43,836 nucleotides of DNA from Streptomyces sp. MA5143a (GCF_900290235.1 NZ_OLMK01000032.1:1-43836); one strand, 5' to 3'; counted from the first letter of the stretch, positions 24,671 to 33,621 are shown. Translations and numbers: made by a program. The notes: generated by a model from the sequence alone, not told the origin.

Positions 24671-25266
24671 TGGGGACGTACACGATTCCGAACGTGGTGG
24701 AGCGGACCCCGCAGGGCGAGCGGTCGTACGACGTGTACAGCCGGCTGCTGTCCGAGCGGATCATCTTCCTGGGCACGGAGATCGACGACGGGGTGGCGAA
24801 CGTCGTCATCGCGCAGCTGCTGCATCTGGAGTCGTCGGCGCCGGAGAGCGAGATCGCGATCTACATCAACTCGCCGGGTGGATCGTTCACTTCGCTGATG
24901 GCGATCTACGACACGATGTCGTTCGTTCGGGCGCCGATCTCGACGGTCTGCGTGGGGCAGGCGGCGTCCACGGCCGCGGTGCTGCTCGCGGGCGGGGATC
25001 CGGGGCGGCGGTATGTGCTGGAGCACGCGCGCGTGCTGCTGGGGCAGCCGGCCAGCGGGGGCAGCCGTGGAACGGTGTCGGACCTCGCCCTCCAGGCCAA
25101 GGAGATGGCGCGGATCCGGGCCCAGGTCGAGGAGGTGCTGGCCCGCCACACCCACCATGACGTGGCGGACCTGCGGGCCGACATGGACCGCGACAAGGTG
25201 TTCACGGCGGCGGAGGCGGTGGCGTACGGGCTGGCCGACGAGGTGCTGCGTCGACGGGTGGTGTGA
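24670..25266 (+). CDS. clpP4: ClpP-like subunit lacking the catalytic His
   Basis: A 198-aa ClpP family subunit. The serine block VGQAASTAAVLLAGG keeps S100 but has Thr in place of the usual Met after it. The position of the catalytic His (HQP in active ClpP) reads ARVLLGQPASGG, with G125 instead of H. The Asp region DMDRDKVFTAAEA (D175) remains. It should be inactive or use another residue, and most likely forms a mixed complex with the preceding subunit. It overlaps that gene by one base (TGATG). Confidence 0.85.
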   Translation: MGTYTIPNVVERTPQGERSYDVYSRLLSERIIFLGTEIDDGVANVVIAQLLHLESSAPESEIAIYINSPGGSFTSLMAIYDTMSFVRAPISTVCVGQAASTAAVLLAGGDPGRRYVLEHARVLLGQPASGGSRGTVSDLALQAKEMARIRAQVEEVLARHTHHDVADLRADMDRDKVFTAAEAVAYGLADEVLRRRVV

Positions 25267-25337
25267 GGGGCGGCCGGAAGGCTGCCCGTCGGCGTGAGTC
25301 CCCGCGCCCTCCGAGGAGCGCGGGGCGCGGGGGCGCT

Positions 25338-25838
25338 TCAGGCCACCAGGCAGAGGCCGTTGTGCGGGGAGCCGGTGGTCGTCGCGCTGCGTGTCGAGGA
25401 CGTGGAGGTACGGCGGGTCACCGACGTGGGTGTACGGCGCCTCAGGGACGCGGTCGTACGGCGCGTCAGTTCGTCGCCCACGAGGGACAACAGGTCGCCG
25501 AGGTTCAGGCCGAGGGCCTGGGCGGCGGCCGCGAGGACCTCGGAGGACGCCTCCTTGCGGCCGCGCTCCACCTCCGAGAGGTACGGCATGGAGATCCGTG
25601 CCGCGTCGGCCACGTCCTTCAGGGTGCGTTCCTGGGCGCGCCGCTCGCGCCGGAGCACGTCGCCGACGAGGTCCCGCCAGAGGGGTTCCCGCACGGGCGG
25701 GGTGCCGGGGGCGGGGCTCGGTGCCGGGGCGGGGCCGGGGGCCGGGCGGGTCCGCTGCTGTTGGGGCGGGCGGGCCGTGGGGGCCGTCGCCGGGCGCAGC
25801 GGGATGACGCGGGCTTCGTTCGACGCGTGTTGGCTCAC
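25338..25838 (-). CDS. popR: PopR/ClgR-like Xre-family regulator
   Basis: A 166-aa protein. A Pro/Ala-rich head (about 1-50) precedes a Cro/CI HTH (about 55-125): LWRDLVGDVLRRERRAQERTLKDVADAARISMPYLSEVERGRKEASSEV. This block is the signature of ClgR and its paralogue PopR, which switch on clp genes. It sits next to clpP3-clpP4, converging on it, as PopR does. The C terminus ends LCLVA, an ssrA-like tail compatible with Clp-dependent degradation. GTG at 25838 follows TAGGCT by 6 nt. Confidence 0.8.
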   Translation of the reverse strand: MSQHASNEARVIPLRPATAPTARPPQQQRTRPAPGPAPAPSPAPGTPPVREPLWRDLVGDVLRRERRAQERTLKDVADAARISMPYLSEVERGRKEASSEVLAAAAQALGLNLGDLLSLVGDELTRRTTASLRRRTPTSVTRRTSTSSTRSATTTGSPHNGLCLVA

Positions 25839-25865
25839 CCGTTCAGCCTAGGAGTCCTGAACGGG
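25838..25865. promoter_or_regulatory. Palindrome over the popR promoter and start
   Basis: CCCGTTCAG-N10-CTGAACGGG, a perfect 9-bp inverted repeat that covers the -10 and touches the start codon of the regulator gene. Candidate autoregulatory operator. Confidence 0.6.
25845..25850 (-). promoter_or_regulatory. putative -10 of leaderless popR transcript
   Basis: TAGGCT on the minus strand, then 6 nt, then GTG at 25838. Confidence 0.55.
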
Positions 25866-26087
25866 ACGGGAAGGGCGCGGAGTTCCGCCCTCAGGGAAAT
25901 CAGGGTGGGTGCCCGGCGAGATCCCGGTGTTCCGGCGGTCGGCCCTCGACGCCCCGTCCCGGACGAGTCCGTCGGCGCCGTACAACCCTCGCGTCCCACG
26001 AGGTGTCAAACAGGGCGCCGGACAAGGAACGGGCCCTTTCCGGACACCCCCGCGCTGCCCGGCCGTTTCTTCTCCAGGGAGCCGCAC

Positions 26088-27557
26088 ATGCGCAAGAACC
26101 GTTCGGCCGCTCTCGCGGCGGCGACATTCCTTCTCGTCTCGGGCGCCGCGATCGTCGCCGCTCCGTCGGCGTACGCCGGGGTGCCGGGCAGTACGCGGGC
26201 CAGTGACCGCAACAGCGACTTCAACGGTGACGGGTACGAGGACGTGCTGGTCGGCGCGCCGGGTGCGACCGTCAGTGGCAAGAGCGGGGCCGGGCTGGTG
26301 ACCGTGCAGTACGGCTCGGCCAAGGGTATCGGCACGAGCGGTGCGGCCGTGTTCAGCCAGTCGACGGCGGGGGTCGCGGGCGCCGCCGAGGCGGGCGACG
26401 GCTTCGGCAGGGCGGTCGCGACCGGTGACCTCGACGGCGACGGGTACGACGACGCGATCGTCGGCATTCCCGGCGAGGACCTCGACGCCGTGAAGGACGC
26501 GGGCGGTGTGGCCGTCCTGTGGGGGTCGAAGTCGGGGCTCAGCGGTGCCGCGAGCAGCTGGCTGGAGACCGAGGAGCCCACCGCCGGTGAGCGGTTCGGC
26601 CTGGGCCTGGCCGCGGCCCGGTTCACGGCCGAGACCGACGGCGACCTCCTCGCCGTCCTGGACGGGTACGACGTGGAACTCTTCGCGTACGACGCCTCGA
26701 AGGCGAGCTCCCTGCGCCGGGAGTCCACGCAGCGGATCGCCGCGCAGGCCGAGCCCCGCCGTATCCAGCCCAAGTCCCTGACCACCGGCGACTACGACAA
26801 GAACGGCTTCGCCGACCTCGTCGTGTCGGGCCTGAGCGTGGGTGACGAACCGGGGTACGGCTGGTCCGCCTATCTGTCGGGGAACGCCGACGGGCTGAAG
26901 TACGAGCGTGACCTGCGCGGCGGACCGGTGGCGGCTTCCGGCGACCTCAACAAGGACGGTTACGACGACCTGGTCACCGGCGAACCGCACTCCCCGGACG
27001 ACGCGTACGGCGAGACGATGGCCGGCGGCCTGGTCGGCGTGCGGCTCGGCGGTCCGGACGGGCCCGCGGAGGAGCCGGACTGGTGGGTGCAGGACTCCCC
27101 CGGTGTGCCCGGTGTGGCGGAGCCCGGTGACGGCTGGGGCTCGGATCTGTCGGTGGCGGACACCGACGGCGACGGCTACGCGGATGTGGCGATCGGCGCG
27201 GCGGGCGAGGACATCGGCAGCGTCCAGGACGCGGGCGCCGTATGGGTGCTGCGCGGCTCGGCGTCCGGGCTGACCTCGTCCGGCGCGAAGTCGTGGGACC
27301 AGAACTCGGCCGACGTGCCGGGGGCCCCCGAGAAGGGCGACAAGTGGGGCGCCCAGGTCCGGCTGACCGACCCGAACCGCGACGGCCGCTTCGGGCTGCT
27401 GGCCGCCGCGCCCGGCGAGAACACCGGCGACGGCCACATCTGGGTGTTCTCCGCGGGCACGGGCGGCGTCACGGCCTCCGGGTCATGGACGTACAACGCC
27501 GGTTCCCTCGGGGCGCCGCACGTGGACGCGCAGTTCGGGGCCGCGATCGACGAGTGA
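26088..27557 (+). CDS. Secreted FG-GAP/integrin-like repeat protein
   Basis: A 489-aa secreted protein. The signal peptide is MRKNRSAALAAATFLLVSGAA followed by an AYA cleavage site. Repeated Ca2+-binding loops of FG-GAP type are visible: DFNGDGYEDVLVG, DLDGDGYDDAIVG, DYDKNGFADLVVSG, DLNKDGYDDLVTG, DTDGDGYADVAIG and a weaker DPNRDGRFGLLAA. These form a seven-bladed beta-propeller, used in adhesion or cell-wall binding. AGGGAG lies 6 nt before the ATG. Its partner is unknown. Confidence 0.88.
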   Translation: MRKNRSAALAAATFLLVSGAAIVAAPSAYAGVPGSTRASDRNSDFNGDGYEDVLVGAPGATVSGKSGAGLVTVQYGSAKGIGTSGAAVFSQSTAGVAGAAEAGDGFGRAVATGDLDGDGYDDAIVGIPGEDLDAVKDAGGVAVLWGSKSGLSGAASSWLETEEPTAGERFGLGLAAARFTAETDGDLLAVLDGYDVELFAYDASKASSLRRESTQRIAAQAEPRRIQPKSLTTGDYDKNGFADLVVSGLSVGDEPGYGWSAYLSGNADGLKYERDLRGGPVAASGDLNKDGYDDLVTGEPHSPDDAYGETMAGGLVGVRLGGPDGPAEEPDWWVQDSPGVPGVAEPGDGWGSDLSVADTDGDGYADVAIGAAGEDIGSVQDAGAVWVLRGSASGLTSSGAKSWDQNSADVPGAPEKGDKWGAQVRLTDPNRDGRFGLLAAAPGENTGDGHIWVFSAGTGGVTASGSWTYNAGSLGAPHVDAQFGAAIDE

Positions 27558-27575
27558 GCGTGAGGGGCGGCGGCC

Positions 27576-27617
27576 CCGGCCCGGGCCTCCCGCACGGTCG
27601 CGGGAGGCCCGGGCCGG
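27576..27617. terminator. Perfect 18-bp hairpin between convergent genes
   Basis: 27576-27593 and 27600-27617 are exact complements around a 6-nt loop. It directly abuts the stop of the gene on the minus strand and follows the FG-GAP gene: a bidirectional terminator. Confidence 0.85.
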
Positions 27618-28976
27618 TCAGGTGCCGTTCGACTGGCCGTTCGACTGGGGTGCGCTGGAGAGGGGCGCGGACTCGCTCGTCGTGCCGCCGTCCGGTGGGG
27701 TGTCGTCCGTCTCGGGGGTCCGCGGCTGGGGCTGCGGGGGTGCGGAGGTCGAACTCTTCGGCGCCGACGGGGCCGAGGAGGACGGGCTCGCCGAGGACGA
27801 CGACGGGCAGGGGCTGGCGGTCCCGTCCCGCTTGGCGCCGGTCGACGTGGACGGGCACGGTTCGGGTGACTTGGTCGGCGGTGTCTCGGAGAACGAGGTC
27901 GACGCCGAGGGGGATGGCTGGTCGACCGGCGGGTTGGACTTCTTGTCCTTGTCGCCGGTGTCGCCGGACTGGCGGCTGAACCAGTGGTCGCGGTCGGGGT
28001 CGTACAGGATGAACACGTTGATGACCACGGTCGAGCTCTCGACGACCACGACGTTCTGCGGCCGGTACGAGGGCCAGGTGTCGCCCTTGGGCTCGGGGGT
28101 GGTCTTCAGCGCGACCGGTGGGCGCAGCGGGTTGCCGCAGGCGCAGCGCACGCGGGGCACGCCCCGGTCGTCGACGAGGACGGCGGTACCGGCCTGGAGG
28201 ACGGCCTGGTAGGCGGTGGCCGCGCCGTCGCGGTAGCCGTGGTTGGTGACGCGGGTGTCCATGCGCAGCTGCACCGGGGTGAGCGAGCGCAGATAGCCGG
28301 GCACGCCGGACGCCTGGACGCCGGCGACGGCCGCGAACGCCTCGTTCTTGGCGGGTACCGCCTGGAGGTAGTCGATCTGCTTCTCGACGTCGCAGCTGGC
28401 GGTGTTGCGGGTGCCGCCGTAGAGGCCGGGGGCCGAACCGTCCACGGCACGCGTCACGTTGCCGGGCTCCGACGGGGTCGGTGAGGGCGAGGGGCTCTGT
28501 GGGACGGAGCTGTCGGTCGCCGTCGACTTGGTGAACGGGTCGGGGCCCGACTTTCCCGCGGCCTGGAGGAAGACCTCTCCGTCGCCGTTGCCGCCGGACC
28601 CGCCGGTGCGGGTGAGGACGACGGCCAGGACCACCGCGACGACGGCCGCGGTGGCGATGAGCGCGATACGGGGAGCGGACCGCCACCAGGGGTGCCCCGG
28701 CTGGCCGGGCCCCGGCACCGAGTCACCGGAACCTCCGTCCGGGCCGCCGGGACCACCCGGTCCCCCTGGGCCTCCCGGACCGCCGCCGGTTCCGCCCTGA
28801 CCGCCGCCGGTTCCGCCGGTTCCGCCGGGGCCCGAGGTGCCGCCGGGGTGTTCCGGTGGCGCCTGGCCGCCGGGCCACGTCGGGCCGGTGGAGGGCGGGC
28901 CGGGCTGCGACGGCCCGGACAGGGGGCCGGAGGGGGGCCCGGTCGGGCGGCCGGAGGAGGGTTGTTCGGCGCTCAC
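27618..28976 (-). CDS. DUF6777-like membrane-anchored protein
   Basis: A 452-aa protein. A Gly/Pro-rich cytoplasmic head (about 1-95) precedes one TM helix (IALIATAAVVAVVLAVVL) and an outside domain. The outside part contains the block GNVTRAVDGSAPGLYGGT, YLRSLTPVQLRMDTRVTN and VRCACGNPL, which I recognise as the DUF6777 pattern in Streptomyces; the tail is low-complexity Ser/Pro. The start is GTG at 28976, after GGGAGAAG; upstream in-frame ATGs are less likely. Divergent from the streptophobe gene. Function unknown. Confidence 0.72.
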   Translation of the reverse strand: MSAEQPSSGRPTGPPSGPLSGPSQPGPPSTGPTWPGGQAPPEHPGGTSGPGGTGGTGGGQGGTGGGPGGPGGPGGPGGPDGGSGDSVPGPGQPGHPWWRSAPRIALIATAAVVAVVLAVVLTRTGGSGGNGDGEVFLQAAGKSGPDPFTKSTATDSSVPQSPSPSPTPSEPGNVTRAVDGSAPGLYGGTRNTASCDVEKQIDYLQAVPAKNEAFAAVAGVQASGVPGYLRSLTPVQLRMDTRVTNHGYRDGAATAYQAVLQAGTAVLVDDRGVPRVRCACGNPLRPPVALKTTPEPKGDTWPSYRPQNVVVVESSTVVINVFILYDPDRDHWFSRQSGDTGDKDKKSNPPVDQPSPSASTSFSETPPTKSPEPCPSTSTGAKRDGTASPCPSSSSASPSSSAPSAPKSSTSAPPQPQPRTPETDDTPPDGGTTSESAPLSSAPQSNGQSNGT

Positions 28977-29124
28977 GGGTCTTCTCCCGCCGTCAGGAAT
29001 CCGCGGCTTTCTCACTTTTACGCCGCTTTGTTGCACGACAGGCCCATTGTGTGCTCTGGTTCGGCTTCGCCCGCAAGCCGAGCGGTCACCGTCCGTCCGG
29101 CGCGCGGAGTGACCTCGCCGTGCT

Positions 29125-29130
29125 TAGCGT
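29125..29130 (+). promoter_or_regulatory. putative -10 of leaderless streptophobe gene
   Basis: TAGCGT, then 7 nt, then GTG at 29138. Confidence 0.5.
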
Positions 29131-29137
29131 GGCAAGG

Positions 29138-30412
29138 GTGAGTCCTCAGACCCTGCGTTCTCCGCGGACGGTGCCCGAGCGGGCGACCGCCCGGCACGGC
29201 TGGCTCCAGGCCCTCGGCACGGTCCTCGCCGGGCTGGTCGTGATGGTGGTGGTGGCCGCGCTCGGTCTGTGGGCGGCGGGTGCGACGGACCTGCCGGACG
29301 ACGCGTTCCCTCGGGTGGTCGCGGCCACTGTCGTGACGGCGGTCGGCGGCACCGTCGAGCTCTCCGGCGGCGCCGGGGCCATCGCCGAGACGCAGGCCGG
29401 ACTGACCGTGATCCCGCTGTCGGTGACCCTCGCGGGGGCGCTGGTGATCGCCGCCGGGTTCCTGCGGCCGCTGCGGCACCGCGCGGTCGCGGGGGCGACC
29501 GAACTCGCCGGCTGGGCCGGACGGATCGCCGTGCTGTGGCTCGCGGCGCTCATCGGTGTCTCGCTCGGCGCACGGCAGACGTTCGACATCCCGCTCGGCG
29601 ACCTGGGGGACTTCCTCGGCACGTCGGCCGACGTGGGCTTCGAGACGGACATCACCTCCACCGTCTTCTTCGGCCTGCTCTGGCTCACCGGGATCCTCGT
29701 GCTGGCGCTGCTGGTGTCCCGTGCGGCCCCGCTCCCACCACGGCTGCTGCGGTTCCAGGAGTCGGTCCGCCCGGCGGCGTACGCCATGGTGGTGCTGCTG
29801 CTGGCGTACGTGGCACTCGGCGTCGTCATCGGGATCGTGGTCGCCGCGACACGGGGGCATGCCGCCGAGACGGCCGCGGTCATCCTCCTGGGTCTGCCGA
29901 ACATCGTGTGGCTGACGTTCACGATCGGGCTGGGCGCCACCTGGGACGGGCAGGTCGAGGGACCGTTCGGGCTGCCGATGCCGCAGGTGCTGGACCAGGT
30001 GCTGCGCGGCCCCGACGTCTCCGAGCTGAACCTCGGCTCCCTCGCCGAGTACGACGAACGGGTGTGGTGGCTGGTGGTGGTCGACGCCGTGCTGCTGCTG
30101 GTCGCCGCGTTCGTGATGGCGGCCCGCTCCCCCGCGCGGGTCCGGCTGTGGCAGCACGCGGTGCACATGGCGATCGCCCTCGTCCTCACCGTCCTGATGA
30201 TCTGTCTCGTCGCCAGGATCTCCGCCCACTACGGGCTGTCGGTCATCGGCATCGGCGACCTCGGCGGGGACCTGGGCGGGGAGGTGTATCTGCGGCCACG
30301 GCCGTGGTCCGCGCTGGGACTCGCCGCGCTGTGGGGGCTGGTGACGGGCTTCGCGGGCGGGCTGCTGGCGAAGGGCGTCCGGCGGCGGGGAGCGGTCGAC
30401 GAACTCGCGTGA
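29138..30412 (+). CDS. Streptophobe family membrane protein
   Basis: A 424-aa polytopic protein with about nine TM helices, opening LQALGTVLAGLVVMVVVAALGLWAAGATDLP and carrying GGTVELSGGAGAIAETQAGLTVIPLSVTL, the mark of the Streptomyces-specific streptophobe family. No activity is known to me. It is divergent from the DUF6777-like gene, suggesting a shared function. A GTG start 7 nt after TAGCGT implies leaderless expression. Confidence 0.82.
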   Translation: MSPQTLRSPRTVPERATARHGWLQALGTVLAGLVVMVVVAALGLWAAGATDLPDDAFPRVVAATVVTAVGGTVELSGGAGAIAETQAGLTVIPLSVTLAGALVIAAGFLRPLRHRAVAGATELAGWAGRIAVLWLAALIGVSLGARQTFDIPLGDLGDFLGTSADVGFETDITSTVFFGLLWLTGILVLALLVSRAAPLPPRLLRFQESVRPAAYAMVVLLLAYVALGVVIGIVVAATRGHAAETAAVILLGLPNIVWLTFTIGLGATWDGQVEGPFGLPMPQVLDQVLRGPDVSELNLGSLAEYDERVWWLVVVDAVLLLVAAFVMAARSPARVRLWQHAVHMAIALVLTVLMICLVARISAHYGLSVIGIGDLGGDLGGEVYLRPRPWSALGLAALWGLVTGFAGGLLAKGVRRRGAVDELA

Positions 30413-30424
30413 GGCGGACGGGGA

Positions 30425-30455
30425 AGGGGCGGGCGCCATGGGGGCGCCCGCCCCT
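30425..30455. terminator. Perfect 13-bp hairpin between convergent genes
   Basis: 30425-30437 pairs exactly with 30443-30455 (loop ATGGG), in the gap between the streptophobe and MFS stop codons. Confidence 0.75.
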
Positions 30456-30477
30456 CGTCGTCAGCAGAGGGTGTCGG

Positions 30478-31773
30478 TCAGACCGTCACCGGCTTGGGCT
30501 GCGCCGGTGCGGCCAGGCGGCCCGTGCGGTGCAGGCCGTGCACGGCGGCCGCGCAGGCGAGGCCGAGCGCGCACAGCGAGATCCATGGCAGCGCGGGCAG
30601 GCCCGCCTCGCGGGCCGCGTCCAGGGCGGCACCGGTGAGGAGGTTGCCGACCGTGATGCCGATTCCGCAGACCGTGTTGTACAGCCCGTAGTGCGTGGCG
30701 ACGAGCCGGTCCCCGGAGAGGCGGACGATGGTGTCCATCTCGAAGGGGTACGCGATCATCGTGCCGACGGCCAGGAGCAGCGCGGCCAGCGCGGGCGGCA
30801 CTGCCGCCGCCAGCCACCGTCCGGTACCGGCCGCCGGTACCGGCAGTACGGCGGTCAACAACAGGGGCAGGAAGGCGACAGCCATGACCGCCAGACCCCG
30901 GATCAGGGCCTGGCCCGGTTCGTAGCGGGCCTTGCACCAGGCGGTGACCCGGGTCTGGCCGATGATCGTGCTGAGCCCGGAGACCGCGAAGAGCACCGCC
31001 ACCGCGGCCGTGCCGAACTCGCCGTCCCCACCGATCCGCCGTACCTCCAGGGGCAGGGCCAGATAGACCTGGAAGGTGAGGACGTACGAGCCGACCATGG
31101 CCACGGAGAACAGCAGGAAGGCCCGGTTGGCGAGGATGCCGCGCCACTGGGTGAGCACGCCCTCCCGCGGGGCGCCGTGCTGTCCCCCACCGTCCTCGCG
31201 GCCGCGTGCGGGCAGGGCGCGGATCTGAACGACGGAGAGCACGGCGAAGACACCGGCCGCCGTCAGACAGGTGACGCGGAAGTCGACGCCGGTGAGGACC
31301 ATGCCCACCAGCGGGCCCAGCAGGATGCCGGCCTGGTAGAAGACGTTGAACAGGGCGAACGCCTCGACCCTGCGCTCCCCTGCCTCCGCCGCGAGGTAGG
31401 CCCGGACGGCCGGGTTGAAGAGCGCTCCCGCGAGCCCCGTCGCCGCCGACGCGGCCAGCAGCGCGGGCAGCGAGTCGACGAAGCCGAGCGCGGCGAAACC
31501 GATGGTGCGCAGGACGCATCCGGCGACGATCAGGGGCTTGTAGCCGAGGCGGTCGGCGAGGGTGCCACCGACCACGAACATGCCCTGCTGGCTGAAGTTC
31601 CGTACGCCCAGCACGAGTCCGACGACCCAGCCGGCGAGGCCGAGCGTGCCGGACAGATGGGCGGCCAGGTAGGGCATCAGCATGTAGAAGCCGAGGTTGA
31701 TGGTGAACTGGTTGACCATCAGCAGTTGGACGGCGCGGTCGTGGGAGCGGACCTGGGAGAGGGTGCCCTTCAC
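30478..31773 (-). CDS. MFS transporter, 12 TM
   Basis: A 431-aa exporter-type MFS protein (DHA1-like). TM1 begins MVNQFTINLGFYMLMPYLAAHLS, and the loop 2-3 motif GGTLADRLGYKPLIV is present. Its start overlaps by 4 nt the stop of the upstream PLP-enzyme gene, so the two are translationally coupled. The pair suggests that the transporter exports the product of the PLP enzyme or its derivative, for example a cysteine- or diaminopropionate-type amino acid; that is inference. Confidence 0.86.
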   Translation of the reverse strand: MKGTLSQVRSHDRAVQLLMVNQFTINLGFYMLMPYLAAHLSGTLGLAGWVVGLVLGVRNFSQQGMFVVGGTLADRLGYKPLIVAGCVLRTIGFAALGFVDSLPALLAASAATGLAGALFNPAVRAYLAAEAGERRVEAFALFNVFYQAGILLGPLVGMVLTGVDFRVTCLTAAGVFAVLSVVQIRALPARGREDGGGQHGAPREGVLTQWRGILANRAFLLFSVAMVGSYVLTFQVYLALPLEVRRIGGDGEFGTAAVAVLFAVSGLSTIIGQTRVTAWCKARYEPGQALIRGLAVMAVAFLPLLLTAVLPVPAAGTGRWLAAAVPPALAALLLAVGTMIAYPFEMDTIVRLSGDRLVATHYGLYNTVCGIGITVGNLLTGAALDAAREAGLPALPWISLCALGLACAAAVHGLHRTGRLAAPAQPKPVTV

Positions 31774-32906
31774 TCGGCGGCCCCCTCACGGGTCGTGGAG
31801 GGCAGGGTGAGGGGGTCGACGACGTCGGCGCAACGGGTCCAGCGGTCGACCTCCTTCTCGTCCGCGCGGCCGATGACGTCGGGCTCCAGCGGCGGCGGCC
31901 CGGCGAGGAGGCCGTGCCGGGCGCAGTACTCGTCGTCGTACACGGTGTCGAGGTAGCGCTGCGGTCCGTCGGGGAAGACCGCCACGATCCGGGTGTCGGC
32001 GGCCTCGGTGCGGGCCAGCCAGCCGGCGACGAGCGCCACGGCGCCGACGCTCCAGCCGCCGGTCGCGTAGTGCGAGGCGGCGAGCCGGCGGCAGGTGTGC
32101 ACGGCCTCGTGCGGGGCGACCCAGTGGACCTCGTCGAAGGTGGCGTAGGCGACGTTGCGGGGGTAGATGCTGGAGCCGAGTCCACGCATCAGCCGGGGGC
32201 GGGCGGGCTGGCCGAAGATGGTCGAGCCGATGGTGTCGACGCCGACGACGCGGATGTCCGGGTACAGCTGGCGCAGCACCCGGCCGATGCCCGCGGAGTG
32301 CCCGCCGGTGCCGACGCTGCACACGAGGACGTCGATGTGCCCCAGCTCGGTGGCGAGTTCGAGGGCGAGGGGGGTGTACGCGGTGGTGTTGTCGGGGTTG
32401 TTGTACTGGTCGGGGCACCAGGATCCCGGGTGGCGCCGGAGCAGTTCGGTGACCCGGTCGCGGCGGGCCTGCTGCCAGCCGCCGGTGGGGTGGGGGTCGG
32501 TGACGATGTCGACCTCGGCGCCGTGGACGCCGAGCAGGCGGGTCATGGACGGTTCGAGTCCCGGGTCGGTGACCAGGGTGACGGGGTGGTCGTGGACCAT
32601 TCCCGCGAGCGCCAGTCCGAGGCCGAGGGTGCCGCTGGTGGATTCGATGATCCGCGCGCCGGGGAGCAACTCGCCACGGGCACGGGCCCGTTCGACCATG
32701 TAGAGGCCGGGCCGGTCCTTGATGCCGCCGGGGTTGAAGCCCTCCAGCTTCGCCCAGAAGCCGTGCCCCGCCGGGGTCAGCGGTTCGGACACGCGCAGGA
32801 GGGGCGTGTTGCCGACGAGCGCGGGCAGCGCCGAACCGCCGGACGCGGTGCGGGGGTCGGTGGGGACACGGGGCGTGCCGGTGGTCGTCTTGGTGATCGA
32901 CTTCAT
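31770..32906 (-). CDS. PLP-dependent cysteine synthase family enzyme
   Basis: A 378-aa fold type II PLP enzyme. The lysine that binds PLP is K63 (GFNPGGIKDRPG), the phosphate-binding STSGTLGLGLA follows (90-100), and a late SVGTGGHSAGIGRVL is typical. It differs from CysK in the loop after K63 and in a long C-terminal part (YDDEYCARHGLL), which places it with SbnA-like and other specialised members. It could use O-phospho- or O-acetylserine. It lies in an apparent operon with an MFS gene and, upstream, a small His-rich protein. Confidence 0.84.
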   Translation of the reverse strand: MKSITKTTTGTPRVPTDPRTASGGSALPALVGNTPLLRVSEPLTPAGHGFWAKLEGFNPGGIKDRPGLYMVERARARGELLPGARIIESTSGTLGLGLALAGMVHDHPVTLVTDPGLEPSMTRLLGVHGAEVDIVTDPHPTGGWQQARRDRVTELLRRHPGSWCPDQYNNPDNTTAYTPLALELATELGHIDVLVCSVGTGGHSAGIGRVLRQLYPDIRVVGVDTIGSTIFGQPARPRLMRGLGSSIYPRNVAYATFDEVHWVAPHEAVHTCRRLAASHYATGGWSVGAVALVAGWLARTEAADTRIVAVFPDGPQRYLDTVYDDEYCARHGLLAGPPPLEPDVIGRADEKEVDRWTRCADVVDPLTLPSTTREGAAE

Positions 32907-33045
32907 GTCGTTCGCTCTCGCTGGACGATGAGACGGATGGGAGGTCGTCTCGCGCCGGGCCACGGCCGGGCGGACGGATGCGGCCGGTCCGCCGTTCGTG
33001 GGTTCGGCGCGGCAGCCGGTGCGGGGCCGGCTGCGGGCGAGAGGT

Positions 33046-33492
33046 CTAGATGCGCCACCTGGAGGTACGGACGAGGGCCGTCCTGCCGGTACGGGCGCGT
33101 CGGCGTCGGTGCGGGCGACGGCGCCCCCGCCACGGCGGGCGTACGGCGGTCGCGGCGCCGGTGAGCAGGGGGGCCGGGTCGGTCGCGGGCGGCTGGTCGG
33201 ACGACTGCGGGGCGGGCGCGCGCAGGACGCCACCGGGTACGCACTCCTCGGCCGTGTGGTGGTCGTGGGGCCCGTGCGGTGTCTCGTGGCCGGAGGAGGA
33301 CTGCACCGCCGTCAGGACGGTGGAGGGCCGCGTCGGCGTCCGGTGGGGCTCGTCGACCGGCCCGTGCGCGAAGGCACACAGGACGATCGTGATCAGCAGG
33401 CAGCCGCGGACGAGAGCGGCGAGCAGCCTGGGCCAGGGCGAGTCGGCCCGCGCTTGGCGTACGTACGCGGGCATGCGGGTGCGTAGGGGCAC
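33046..33492 (-). CDS. Small His-rich membrane protein
   Basis: A 148-aa protein with one N-terminal TM segment (about 25-42, LLAALVRGCLLITIVLCAFAH) and a His/Cys patch SGHETPHGPHDHHTAEEC. An Arg-rich tail ends TSRWRI. The layout resembles DUF6153-type proteins. GTG at 33492 has GGAGG 7 nt before it. It is 139 nt upstream of the PLP enzyme gene and may lead that operon. The stop is TAG in TCTAGA. Possible metal-binding, by composition only. Confidence 0.55.
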   Translation of the reverse strand: MPLRTRMPAYVRQARADSPWPRLLAALVRGCLLITIVLCAFAHGPVDEPHRTPTRPSTVLTAVQSSSGHETPHGPHDHHTAEECVPGGVLRAPAPQSSDQPPATDPAPLLTGAATAVRPPWRGRRRPHRRRRARTGRTALVRTSRWRI

Positions 33493-33621
33493 TGGGGGTC
33501 CTCCGGGCGTCCGTCGGCTCGGCGGTGCGTGACCTCTGGTCAGGGCACACGGGAGCGAGCGGCGGACGTGGATGCGGGTGCGTGGGGGTGAGTCGGTCGG
33601 GCTGGAGGGAGCCTGGGGCCT

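Noticed and set aside
29269..31956. 895-codon plus-strand open frame over the streptophobe and MFS genes
   Set aside because: Overlaps real genes on both strands and has no domain; composition artefact.
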